This document shows positions 1 through 6,813 of a stretch of 64,000 nucleotides of DNA, in pieces. A model generated the notes under the pieces. It ran no database searches. It saw nothing but the letters and a program-made list of their open reading frames with translations, and had not been told where the DNA came from. A program made the translations under genes and the position numbers. The stretch's first letter is position 1, and the number at the start of each line of letters is the position of its first letter. Location: NCBI GenBank assembly GCA_024400635.1, contig JAKSMI010000002.1:394138-458137 (forward strand), written 5' to 3'. This DNA is from Bacteroidales bacterium (GTDB taxonomy: Bacteria; Bacteroidota; Bacteroidia; Bacteroidales; WCHB1-69).

Positions 1-271
1 AGATGGCGCGTTCCGAATCGTTTTGCGAAAACAAATCCCGCTCCTGGTTTTTGTAGCAGGTGGTAATGAGTTTTTTCAGTCCCAATTTTTCAAAATTATA
101 GCTGAAATAGTGAAAGAAATTGCTTACTCGCGGGTCGTCGCAGTTGCAAAGCACCACTTTGTCTTTGAAATGTTCCTTGTAGTGTTTCAGTTCGTTTTCT
201 ATATCGACGAGCTGCGTGTAAAACTCGTCTTTTTTTGCGTTTTTCGCCTGATTAAGGTTTTTGTTTGCCAT
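1..271 (-). CDS. EcoRI-family adenine-specific DNA methyltransferase, N-terminal part
   Basis: Only the first ~90 codons are in the window; the gene runs off the left edge. The start is the ATG whose complement is at 269-271. The N-terminus (MANKNLNQAKNAKKDEFYTQ, then a VVLCNCDDPRVSNFF segment) matches, from memory of the family, the opening of EcoRI-type N6-adenine methyltransferases, which protect DNA from a cognate restriction enzyme. The catalytic NPP[FY]-type motif would lie outside the window, so activity cannot be judged. The gene is the most downstream visible member of a same-strand accessory array. A 9-bp inverted repeat sits 4 nt upstream of the ATG and could control expression. 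A cognate nuclease, if any, would be to the left. Confidence 0.8.
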   Translation of the reverse strand, partial: MANKNLNQAKNAKKDEFYTQLVDIENELKHYKEHFKDKVVLCNCDDPRVSNFFHYFSYNFEKLGLKKLITTCYKNQERDLFSQNDSERAI

Positions 272-275
272 AATT

Positions 276-304
276 GATTGATAGTTTTTGCAATGCTATC
301 AATC
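276..304 (-). promoter_or_regulatory. Perfect inverted repeat just upstream of the methyltransferase start
   Basis: GATTGATAG (276-284) and CTATCAATC (296-304) are perfect 9-bp arms around an 11-nt spacer, ending 4 nt before the methyltransferase ATG. As DNA it could be an operator; as RNA it would be a hairpin next to the translation start. Which of these applies is inference. Confidence 0.5.
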
Positions 305-510
305 ACGAAACGCAAAAAAGAAAGGTGCTTTCCTTATTGCGCTTACCAAGGCAACCCTGCAAGGAGACCTTTCGAAGAAAATAAGTACTCACACCTAAGG
401 CATGAGCATAGCTTATACTTCTTCTTCAAAGGTTGCTTGCATGGCAATCCTTCACGTATTATTTCTGTGTTTTATCTCCGTTAATCTTGCAGGGTTTTCG
501 GCAAACGCGA
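305..510. other. Noncoding spacer with large imperfect hairpin
   Basis: No convincing gene is seen between the methyltransferase start and repeat copy A. The spacer contains a long imperfect stem: ACCTTT (367-372) and the following GAAGAA block pair with TTCTTC-AAAGGT (422-433), and the stem extends outward through TGCAAG (358-363) with CTTGCA (436-441). In addition AACCCTGCAAG (353-363) is perfectly inverted as CTTGCAGGGTT (486-496), so two alternative foldings compete for the same left arm. It resembles a structured leader or a small palindromic mobile element; neither is proven. Confidence 0.5.
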
Positions 511-570
511 AATAATAGCTAATGCGTTATGTTATAATATGTTATTTTAAATTTCTGTTTCTTTTTCTTG
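511..570 (-). repeat. Accessory-island intergenic repeat, copy A
   Basis: Read on the plus strand it begins AATAGCTAATGC and continues with TATAATATGTTATTTTAAAT and a pyrimidine-rich TTTCTGTTTCTTTTTCTTG tail. It is one of five copies, each lying upstream of a minus-strand island gene. This copy is 239 bp from the methyltransferase start, much farther than in the other four. Confidence 0.85.
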
Positions 571-612
571 TAATAAAATGTATTGTTATATTCCTTTAAA
601 AATCTTAATGTC

Positions 613-1248
613 TCATTTTAATTTTTCCTCTATTTCCTTGTCGCTCATAGGTTCGGGCAGCATTGCCTTGAAATTGGTTATTGCTTTGCCTTCCCGTTCA
701 TATAAGCCTGTGTCAATCCAGTTGAGAAGCATGGAGCGACTCCATCCGTTTTTAATCGTTTTTCTGACAAAAAACAAAGCTTTGTCGGCATCGCCTTTTA
801 CATAATCCATAATCACGCAATGATGTCCCCATGGAATTTGAAAAATTCCAACAAGTTGTTGGAAATTTGCATTATCCTTGCTTTCTGTTGTCAGCAAAGC
901 ATTGTCCAAACTCGTTGATTCGATTTTTCCAACAAGTTGCTGGAAAAATTCATCGCATTGATTATAAAGCAAATAAAACTTCTTGCAGTAATAAATATTT
1001 GACTTTGACAACCCTTCAACGCCAGAAAGTTCTAAGCGCAAATCCTTGCTTAATTGCATAATGACACTTTCCCCCCAACGTTCTTCAACATGCATTTCCA
1101 CAATATCACGTCCCAACAGCCAATTAAAGAAAAGTTTCTCTGAATTGACTTTTACAGCGGCTTTTATTTGGCTGTTCTTGTATCGAGTAGCCAACGTTTT
1201 TACCCATTCTCTGTAATCATTGTCCAATATGCTGATACTTGTTCTCAT
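613..1248 (-). CDS. DUF1016 (YhcG-type) N-terminal domain protein without nuclease domain
   Basis: This 211-residue protein matches only the N-terminal DUF1016 domain of YhcG-like proteins (KDLRLELSGVEGLSKSNIYY, then PWGH and a GWSR motif). The full-length relative at 3193-4239 continues for about 150 residues with a PD-(D/E)XK nuclease domain; here the frame stops at TGA right after the region corresponding to LPEPM...IEEKLK. It may be a truncated remnant or a stand-alone partner or regulator of a nuclease. Two in-frame palindromes (846-864, 923-949) encode a repeated FQQLVG peptide just before PWGH. DUF1016 proteins often sit beside restriction-modification genes, consistent with the neighbouring methyltransferase. 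The 60 bp downstream lead into repeat copy A. Confidence 0.75.
   Translation of the reverse strand: MRTSISILDNDYREWVKTLATRYKNSQIKAAVKVNSEKLFFNWLLGRDIVEMHVEERWGESVIMQLSKDLRLELSGVEGLSKSNIYYCKKFYLLYNQCDEFFQQLVGKIESTSLDNALLTTESKDNANFQQLVGIFQIPWGHHCVIMDYVKGDADKALFFVRKTIKNGWSRSMLLNWIDTGLYEREGKAITNFKAMLPEPMSDKEIEEKLK
846..864. repeat. In-frame palindrome 1 in DUF1016 gene
   Basis: TTCCAACAA-G-TTGTTGGAA is a perfect 9+1+9 palindrome inside the coding sequence. It encodes the second FQQLVG unit, directly before the PWGH motif. Confidence 0.8.
923..949. repeat. In-frame palindrome 2 in DUF1016 gene
   Basis: ATTTTTCCAACAA-G-TTGCTGGAAAAAT pairs at 12 of 13 positions. It encodes the first FQQLVG unit and shares the ACAAGTTG core with palindrome 1 and with the palindrome in the full-length DUF1016 gene. 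Confidence 0.8.
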
Positions 1249-1290
1249 TAATTAGTACTTTGTGTTTGAATTTGCTTCATTATCTGTTTT

Positions 1291-1349
1291 AATAGCTAAT
1301 GCGTTAATTTATAATATGTTATTTTAAATTTCTGTTTCTTTTTTTCTTG
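1291..1349 (-). repeat. Accessory-island intergenic repeat, copy B
   Basis: AATAGCTAATGC followed by TATAATATGTTATTTTAAAT and a TTTCTGTTTC pyrimidine tail, nearly identical to copies A and C. It lies 42 bp upstream of the truncated DUF1016 gene and 23 bp after the KilA-N stop. Confidence 0.85.
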
Positions 1350-1372
1350 TTTGTATTATAAGTTATTTAATG

Positions 1373-2200
1373 TTAAAATTCTAACTGTTTATTTTGTGAA
1401 TGTTTTTCTAAAGTCAGCAGTTGTTCAATTGCCATCTTGTTTAATCGAACGGCGCGTTCGGCTTGTGTCAGTCCGAGTTTTATAAGTTCGGCATTCATAC
1501 TTTCAAGATTTACCAAGACTATGAGCTGTTGTAACGTTGCGTAATCTCGGATATTGCCTGACAAATCCGGATTGTTGTCCCTCCACATTTTTGCCGTTGT
1601 ACCAAATAGTGCAACATTTATGACATCGGCTTCATTTGCATATACGAAAGATTGTGCTTTTGAAGAAATATTGTTCGTAATTAAATGGTGTTTGATGGCA
1701 TCGGTGTGAATATGATAATTTATTTTTGACAACTCCCGGTTAAGATTCCATCCTAGAGAAAGACGACTGTTTTCATCTGATTTAAGTCGTTGGTAATCTT
1801 TAATAATATACAGTTTGAATTCCGGAGATATCCAAGATGCAAATTCAAATGCAATATCTTGATGAGCAAATGTGGCAGCATAACGACCTTGTTTAGAAAT
1901 CATTCCTATTGCATTTATGGATTCAATCCATCTTTTGGGTGTCAGAACAAAACTGTTTAAACCAGCCTCTTGTTCAATTGCCTCAAATTCGAGGCAATTG
2001 AAGTCGGGATTGTGAAATCTCTCCCATAGCCCAAGAAAACGCACAGTACTACGAGTACGCATCCAGTTCTGAATTACGTATCCGGGATTTTCCGAAGTCT
2101 TGTATTTGGCAATATCCGTCAAGGATATGTAGTCTCCTTGAAGCCCGTTATACTTGACTTCAATCGATAGTCCGTTAGCACTGATTGTTGTTTTGCTCAT
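1373..2200 (-). CDS. KilA-N domain protein
   Basis: A 275-residue protein of the KilA-N family, a DNA-binding fold common in phage and bacterial accessory loci. Diagnostic stretches are ISLTDIAKYK near residue 26, FVLTPKRWIESINAIGMISK in the middle, and FAHQDIAFEFASWISPEFKL, followed by a helical C-terminal part ending near QAERAVRLNKMAIEQL. It has no visible catalytic domain, so it probably acts as a DNA-binding or regulatory component. It sits between the two DUF1016 genes and the RhuM fusion, all on the same strand and each separated by the ~55-bp repeat. A perfect 12-bp inverted repeat lies inside it (1973-2002). Its biological role in such islands is not established. Confidence 0.85.
   Translation of the reverse strand: MSKTTISANGLSIEVKYNGLQGDYISLTDIAKYKTSENPGYVIQNWMRTRSTVRFLGLWERFHNPDFNCLEFEAIEQEAGLNSFVLTPKRWIESINAIGMISKQGRYAATFAHQDIAFEFASWISPEFKLYIIKDYQRLKSDENSRLSLGWNLNRELSKINYHIHTDAIKHHLITNNISSKAQSFVYANEADVINVALFGTTAKMWRDNNPDLSGNIRDYATLQQLIVLVNLESMNAELIKLGLTQAERAVRLNKMAIEQLLTLEKHSQNKQLEF
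1973..2002. repeat. Perfect 12-bp inverted repeat inside KilA-N gene
   Basis: TTCAATTGCCTC and GAGGCAATTGAA are perfect reverse complements around a 6-nt AAATTC spacer. It lies in the FNCLEFEAIE segment, a region that as far as I recall is normally present in the family, so it may be a sequence bias and not an insertion. Confidence 0.7.
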
Positions 2201-2210
2201 TGATGATTGA

Positions 2211-2266
2211 TAATAGCTAATGCGTTAATTTATAATATGTTATTTTAAATTTCTTTTACTGTTTCT
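2211..2266 (-). repeat. Accessory-island intergenic repeat, copy C
   Basis: Contains AATAGCTAATGC, then TATAATATGTTATTTTAAAT and a divergent pyrimidine tail. It starts 10 bp upstream of the KilA-N ATG and ends about 15 bp after the RhuM-fusion stop, so it fills almost the whole spacer. Confidence 0.85.
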
Positions 2267-2281
2267 GTTTGTTTCTAAAGT

Positions 2282-3133
2282 TTAAATTTTACTGATAATT
2301 TCTTCGGCGTTTATATTCATTTTGCAGAAGGCGAACCATTTCTTACCTAAATCCTTGATTGATGCGCCGATGTGGTAAACCGTGTCATCAATGATCAGGA
2401 AGCGGTCGTGTGATTTGTCAAACTGCTTCACTTCAATTTTTTCGTATTGTTGGTTGTGCTGTTTTAGAGCTATATTAAAAGATGGTGACAATTGTCTTGA
2501 ATATATGATTGCATCAATGCCTTTTTCACGTTCTGCAAGCCTTAGCAAAACCGTTTCGTCAACATAGTTGTCAATCAAGACAATGCGTTTTTTTGCAGAA
2601 CGGATAAGGCTGTTCACAAAACCGAAAGGTTCAAGTACATTTCCGTCATAAAAAATCCCTTCAACAGGTGGCAGAGCTGTATGGACAAAAAAGTCAATCT
2701 TGTTTTCTGTTACCGAAACGCGCTGTTCCAATCTCTCAATGCGTTGGTTGAATGAATAGCCTTTAAGCAAATGGTCTTTCAAGACTTTGTTGGCCCACTG
2801 ACGGAATTTAGTCGCATTCAGGGAACTTACTCGGTATCCAACAGACAAAATTGCATCTAAGTTGTAGTGAAGAATGTTCCTGCGGACATTTCTGTTGCCT
2901 TCCTTTTGAACTACCGAGAAAAACTCGGCAGTTGCATTTTTATCCAATTCGTTTTCTGAGAAAATATTCTTCAAGTGCAAACCGACATTATCACTCGAGC
3001 AACCAAACAAATAGGCTATCTGCGATTGTGTAAGCCATACGGTTTCTTCATCCATCCTCACTTCGAGTTTAATTTCCTCGTCGGGCTGGTAAAGGACTAT
3101 CTCATTGGTTATGTCAGCGAAACCGTCTTTCAT
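2282..3133 (-). CDS. RhuM-family DNA-binding protein fused to a PLD-like half-site
   Basis: A 283-residue two-part protein. Residues ~15-130 match the virulence RhuM family (VRMDEETVWLTQSQIAYLFG; NLDAILSVGYRVSS; FRQWANKVLKDHLLKGY), thought to bind DNA. After a short coiled segment (RIERLEQRVSVTENK) a second domain carries H242-x-R244-x4-D249-x6-G256-A-S, which resembles the HxKx4Dx6GS motif of phospholipase-D-type nucleases with Arg in place of Lys. There is one such motif, so activity would require dimerisation as in Nuc or BfiI enzymes. A hydrophobic IVLIDNYVDE strand precedes it. The pairing suggests a sequence-specific nuclease or a decayed one; function is unproven. It is part of the same-strand island. 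Confidence 0.75.
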   Translation of the reverse strand: MKDGFADITNEIVLYQPDEEIKLEVRMDEETVWLTQSQIAYLFGCSSDNVGLHLKNIFSENELDKNATAEFFSVVQKEGNRNVRRNILHYNLDAILSVGYRVSSLNATKFRQWANKVLKDHLLKGYSFNQRIERLEQRVSVTENKIDFFVHTALPPVEGIFYDGNVLEPFGFVNSLIRSAKKRIVLIDNYVDETVLLRLAEREKGIDAIIYSRQLSPSFNIALKQHNQQYEKIEVKQFDKSHDRFLIIDDTVYHIGASIKDLGKKWFAFCKMNINAEEIISKI

Positions 3134-3157
3134 TTTGTGTTTTTGTTTTGAATGCGA

Positions 3158-3213
3158 ATAATAGCTAATGCTTTGTTTTATAATATGTTATTTTAAATTC
3201 TTTTTTTCTGTTG
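3158..3213 (-). repeat. Accessory-island intergenic repeat, copy D
   Basis: AATAGCTAATGC, a diverged TTTGTTT linker, then TATAATATGTTATTTTAAAT. It lies 24 bp upstream of the RhuM-fusion start and overlaps the last codons of the downstream-coordinate DUF1016 gene, whose stop is at 3193. Confidence 0.8.
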
Positions 3214-4239
3214 TTTATCTGTATTTAATGTATCTATAATAAGTTGTTTTATTTCCTTGTCGGGGAAACAGAATTGGTAATCGGCCACAGCGACCGGTGC
3301 CACGGCGGTTTGCAACGCTATTTCCACCTCATCGTTGTCTTTGTCGGCGCACAAGATAATGCCTATCGACGGATTTTCACCCTCCATGCGCATGTTTTTG
3401 TCGAGCAAAGATAAATAAAATCCCATTTTGCTGACATATTCTGGTTGAAAATCGCCGATTTTTAATTCGATGGCCACCAACGACCGAGTGCAGCGATTGA
3501 AAAACAACATATCGATGAAATACTCTTTGTCGTTGAGTGTCAATCTGTATTGGTTTCCGATAAATGAAAAACCCTTGCCCAATTCAAGGATGAAAAATTT
3601 TATCTTTTCAACTAATTTTTTCTCCAATTCCAATTCTTTGAGCGGTTGCTGAACTTCTAAAAATGCCAAATTGTAACGGCTTTTAAGAATTTCGTTCGCT
3701 TGTTCTTGTATATGTTCGGGCAAGGCCTTGTCGAAATTATGTAGTTTTGGAAGTTCCACGGAATGACCATACGCATCGGCTTTGATGAAGTTAAGCAAGA
3801 CATTGCGCGACCATCCCATTTCAACCGCTTGCTGAATATAGTATTCCACCGCTTTGTCTTCTTGTAATTTGTTTATTATCAGCAGGATATGTCCCCATGG
3901 CAAAAGTGCGACAAGTTGTCGCACTTTTGCCGGGAAATGCTCGAAGCGTTCGTAAAATCGTTTCATATCCCATAAGTTGCGTGGCGACAATCCCATCTGC
4001 GGGAACTCTTTTTTCAAATCTGTTGACAGACGTTTTATCAAGGTACTTCCGTAACCTTCTTCTATCTTGCGTTCTGATATGCTTTTGCCGATATTCCAAT
4101 ACAACTCAATAACAGCGGTATTCATGCGGCGGGCCATCGAAATGCGGGTGCTCTTTATGTTTAATAATATCTTGCTGAGCAAATCGCGATATTGTTCGCT
4201 GCTAAGTTGTGTTTCTGTCTTTTGAGTTATTGGGCTCAT
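3193..4239 (-). CDS. DUF1016/YhcG-type PD-(D/E)XK nuclease
   Basis: A full-length 348-residue YhcG-like protein. The N-terminal DUF1016 domain spans ~15-180, with LSPRNLWDMKRFYERF and PWGH near residue 114. The C-terminal PD-(D/E)XK nuclease domain shows D243 in YFIDMLFF and E258-x-K260 in VAIELKIG, so the metal-binding residues are intact. Family knowledge links it to the restriction-endonuclease superfamily and to accessory loci near restriction-modification genes; a specific substrate is not known. A perfect 33-bp palindrome is embedded just before PWGH (3899-3931). It is the first gene of the minus-strand array, with a TAnnTTTG box upstream at 4333-4340. Confidence 0.85.
   Translation of the reverse strand: MSPITQKTETQLSSEQYRDLLSKILLNIKSTRISMARRMNTAVIELYWNIGKSISERKIEEGYGSTLIKRLSTDLKKEFPQMGLSPRNLWDMKRFYERFEHFPAKVRQLVALLPWGHILLIINKLQEDKAVEYYIQQAVEMGWSRNVLLNFIKADAYGHSVELPKLHNFDKALPEHIQEQANEILKSRYNLAFLEVQQPLKELELEKKLVEKIKFFILELGKGFSFIGNQYRLTLNDKEYFIDMLFFNRCTRSLVAIELKIGDFQPEYVSKMGFYLSLLDKNMRMEGENPSIGIILCADKDNDEVEIALQTAVAPVAVADYQFCFPDKEIKQLIIDTLNTDKQQKKRI
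3899..3931. repeat. Perfect 16+1+16 palindrome inside DUF1016 nuclease gene
   Basis: GGCAAAAGTGCGACAA, a central G, and TTGTCGCACTTTTGCC are exact reverse complements. It encodes AKVRQLVALLP, at the same place relative to PWGH as the palindromes in the shorter DUF1016 gene. Confidence 0.9.
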
Positions 4240-4248
4240 TTTTTATGA

Positions 4249-4300
4249 ATAATAGCTAATGCTTCGTTTTACAACATGTGTATTTTCCTTTTCTGTTGTC
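4249..4300 (-). repeat. Accessory-island intergenic repeat, copy E (degenerate)
   Basis: AATAGCTAATGC is intact, but the distal half reads TTTTACAACATGTGTATTTT and so is diverged from copies A-D. It lies 9 bp upstream of the nuclease start, at the upstream boundary of the array. Confidence 0.75.
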
Positions 4301-4332
4301 TATGCTGTTTTTTGTTGACCGTTAATGATTTG

Positions 4333-4340
4333 CAAAATTA
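4333..4340 (-). promoter_or_regulatory. Bacteroidetes -7 box for the accessory array
   Basis: On the minus strand this reads TAATTTTG, matching the TAnnTTTG consensus, about 95 bp upstream of the DUF1016 nuclease start and upstream of repeat copy E. No clear -33 TTTG is seen. Confidence 0.5.
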
Positions 4341-4375
4341 ATATTTTTTTCGTTACTTTGGAAAATTGAATTGAT

Positions 4376-4395
4376 AATCTGCAAACATGCAGATT
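4376..4395. promoter_or_regulatory. Inverted repeat between divergent promoters
   Basis: AATCTGCA-AACA-TGCAGATT is a perfect 8-bp inverted repeat lying between the minus-strand box (4333-4340) and the plus-strand rpoD box (4413-4420), close to where the rpoD -33 element would fall. It could be a repressor operator; this is inference. Confidence 0.5.
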
Positions 4396-4412
4396 CGTAT
4401 TGATATTTTTTG

Positions 4413-4420
4413 TAATTTTG
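4413..4420 (+). promoter_or_regulatory. Bacteroidetes -7 box for rpoD
   Basis: TAATTTTG fits TAnnTTTG and lies about 80 bp upstream of the rpoD ATG. No exact -33 TTTG at the expected spacing. Confidence 0.55.
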
Positions 4421-4500
4421 CAAACTTTTTTCGATAATGAGGAAAAAGTAAGAAAAAGATAATCTATAAATCACTTTTTTTATTTTATAAAACGCTTTCA

Positions 4501-5364
4501 ATGAGACAGTTAAACATTACCAAACAGGTTACCAACCGAGAAACCGCTTCTTTGGACAAATATCTTCATGATATTGGTAAGGTGGAATTGATTACGGCTG
4601 AAGAAGAGGTGGAATTGGCCCGCAAAATCAAGAATGGAGATCAGGCAGCTTTGGAAAAACTGACCAAGGCCAACCTCCGTTTCGTGGTTTCCGTCGCTAA
4701 GCAATATCAGAACCAGGGACTCAACCTCCCGGACTTGATTAACGAGGGTAATGTCGGTCTGATTAAGGCGGCTCAGCGTTTCGATGAAACCCGTGGTTTC
4801 AAATTTATTTCCTATGCGGTGTGGTGGATTCGCCAGTCCATTCTTCAGGCTTTGGCAGAACAGTCCAGAATCGTTCGTCTGCCACTGAATAAAATTGGTA
4901 CCATCAACAAAATCAATAAGGCATATGCATATCTTGAGCAGGAACTTGAACGCGAACCCCGCGCTGATGAAATCGCCAAAATGCTCGACATCACCGAAGC
5001 GGAAGTGAAGGATTCTCTTCGTAATTCTTCCCGACATCTTTCGATGGACGCATCTCTGACTCAAGATGAAGACAACAATATGTACGATGTGCTGAAATCT
5101 GAAGATTCACCTACTCCCGACAAGGGCTTGTTGTACGAATCTTTGAAGACCGAAGTAAATCGCGTTATCGCGACTTTGCCACCGCGCGAAGCTGACGTTA
5201 TCAGACTTTATTACGGTCTTGACAGTAAGCATCCTCTGACTTTGGAAGAAATTGGTGAAAAATTTGACTTGACCCGTGAACGCGTCCGTCAAATTAAGGA
5301 AAAAGCACTTCGCCGCCTTAAACATACTTCAAAGTGCAAAATTTTACAATCTTATTTAGGTTAA
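4501..5364 (+). CDS. rpoD: Primary RNA polymerase sigma factor (sigma-70)
   Basis: The 287-residue protein directs RNA polymerase to housekeeping promoters. Region 1.2 is at ~18-48 ([20 protein letters not shown]), region 2 at ~57-128 with the [20 protein letters not shown] core that melts and recognises the -7 element, region 3 at ~140-190, and region 4 at ~215-275 with the helix-turn-helix [20 protein letters not shown] that reads the -33 element. The lack of a long region 1.1 or non-conserved insert is normal for Bacteroidetes primary sigma factors. The ATG at 4501 gives the usual MRQLNITKQ start of the family. It is transcribed away from the accessory island, with an inverted repeat near its promoter. 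Confidence 0.97.
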   Translation: MRQLNITKQVTNRETASLDKYLHDIGKVELITAEEEVELARKIKNGDQAALEKLTKANLRFVVSVAKQYQNQGLNLPDLINEGNVGLIKAAQRFDETRGFKFISYAVWWIRQSILQALAEQSRIVRLPLNKIGTINKINKAYAYLEQELEREPRADEIAKMLDITEAEVKDSLRNSSRHLSMDASLTQDEDNNMYDVLKSEDSPTPDKGLLYESLKTEVNRVIATLPPREADVIRLYYGLDSKHPLTLEEIGEKFDLTRERVRQIKEKALRRLKHTSKCKILQSYLG

Positions 5365-5398
5365 TAAAAACATTTAATAATCATAAATCATTTTAAAT

Positions 5399-6796
5399 AT
5401 GAAGCGAACTAAAGTTGTTGATTTGCTCAAACGCTATGAAGAAATTGGTTTGGGAAACAAGGTTTGTGTCAAAGGTTGGGTGAGAACAAAACGTGGCAAC
5501 AATGCCGTTGCTTTCATTGCCTTGAATGACGGCTCTAATGTCAATAGCATTCAAGTTGTTGCCGACTTGGCAAAATTTGACGAATCGCTGATGAAGCTGG
5601 TTACGACGGGTTCGTGCCTCTGCGTTGAAGGTTCGCTCGTGGAATCGCAAGGGAAAGGACAAAGTGTTGAAATCCAGGCAGAAAGCATTGAGGTTTATGG
5701 TACTGCAGATCCTGAGACCTATCCTTTGCAGAAAAAAGGTCACAGCATGGAATTTCTGCGTGAAATCGCACATTTGCGTCCAAGAACAAACTATTTTGGC
5801 TGTGTGTTGAGGCTCCGACATGCCATGGCTTTCGCTATCCATAAATATTTTAATGACAGGGGTTTCTTCTATCTGCATACGCCCTTGATTACGGCTTCCG
5901 ATGCGGAAGGTGCTGGCGAAATGTTCAATGTGACCACTTTCGACCTCGATAATATTCCTCTTACTGAAGATGGGAAAGTGGATTTTAAAAAGGATTTCTT
6001 TGGGAAACATACCAATCTGACTGTTTCTGGTCAGCTGGAAGGCGAACTTGGCGCTACGGCGTTGGGTAGCATTTATACTTTCGGACCCACTTTCCGTGCC
6101 GAAAATAGTAATACCCCCCGTCACCTTGCAGAATTCTGGATGGTTGAACCTGAAATGGCTTTCTACGATATCCATGATAATATGGATCTTGCAGAGGATT
6201 TTATCAAATATTTGGTAAAATATGCTCTTGATAATAATCAGGATGATTTGAAATTCTTGAACGACATGTTTGACAAAACCCTCATCGAACGTTTGCAGTC
6301 GGTTTTGAAACAGGATTTTGTTCGTTTGGATTATACTTCCGCTATTGATATCCTTTCAAAAGCAAAGAAAAAATTTGATTATCCCGTTTCTTGGGGTATC
6401 GATTTGCAGTCTGAACACGAACGTTATCTGGTTGAAAATCATTTTAAATGTCCTGTCATCCTGACAGATTATCCAAAGGAAATCAAGGCTTTCTATATGA
6501 AGCAGAATGATGATGGAAAGACGGTTCGTGCAATGGATGTTCTTTTCCCGACTATTGGTGAAATTATCGGTGGTTCTGAAAGAGAAGCCGACTATCAGAA
6601 ATTGTTAAACCGTGTTCATGAACTCAATATGACGGAACAGCAATACTGGTGGTATTTCGATACTCGTAAATTCGGTTCGGCACCTCATTCCGGTTTCGGT
6701 CTGGGCTTCGAACGTTTGCTGCTCTTTATCACGGGCATGACTAACATCAGAGATGTCATTCCATTCCCAAGAACTCCGCAAAATGCAGAATTCTAA
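5399..6796 (+). CDS. asnS: Asparaginyl-tRNA synthetase
   Basis: A 465-residue class IIb aminoacyl-tRNA synthetase that charges tRNA-Asn with asparagine. An N-terminal OB-fold anticodon-binding domain (~15-105, [21 protein letters not shown]) precedes the catalytic core. Motif 2 is [21 protein letters not shown] from residue 232, and motif 3 is GLGFERLL at 434-441. The asparagine-specific R-H-L-A-E-F-W arrangement separates it from aspartyl enzymes. It follows rpoD by 34 bp on the same strand with no terminator seen, so it may share transcription. Length is typical for the family. Confidence 0.97.
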   Translation: MKRTKVVDLLKRYEEIGLGNKVCVKGWVRTKRGNNAVAFIALNDGSNVNSIQVVADLAKFDESLMKLVTTGSCLCVEGSLVESQGKGQSVEIQAESIEVYGTADPETYPLQKKGHSMEFLREIAHLRPRTNYFGCVLRLRHAMAFAIHKYFNDRGFFYLHTPLITASDAEGAGEMFNVTTFDLDNIPLTEDGKVDFKKDFFGKHTNLTVSGQLEGELGATALGSIYTFGPTFRAENSNTPRHLAEFWMVEPEMAFYDIHDNMDLAEDFIKYLVKYALDNNQDDLKFLNDMFDKTLIERLQSVLKQDFVRLDYTSAIDILSKAKKKFDYPVSWGIDLQSEHERYLVENHFKCPVILTDYPKEIKAFYMKQNDDGKTVRAMDVLFPTIGEIIGGSEREADYQKLLNRVHELNMTEQQYWWYFDTRKFGSAPHSGFGLGFERLLLFITGMTNIRDVIPFPRTPQNAEF

Positions 6797-6813
6797 CATT
6801 TCACCTATTTTTT

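Noticed and set aside
511..4300. Classical integron attC sites for the array
   Set aside because: The repeats lack the paired RYYYAAC and GTTRRRY core sites, and no integron integrase is visible. Cassette behaviour remains only a hypothesis.
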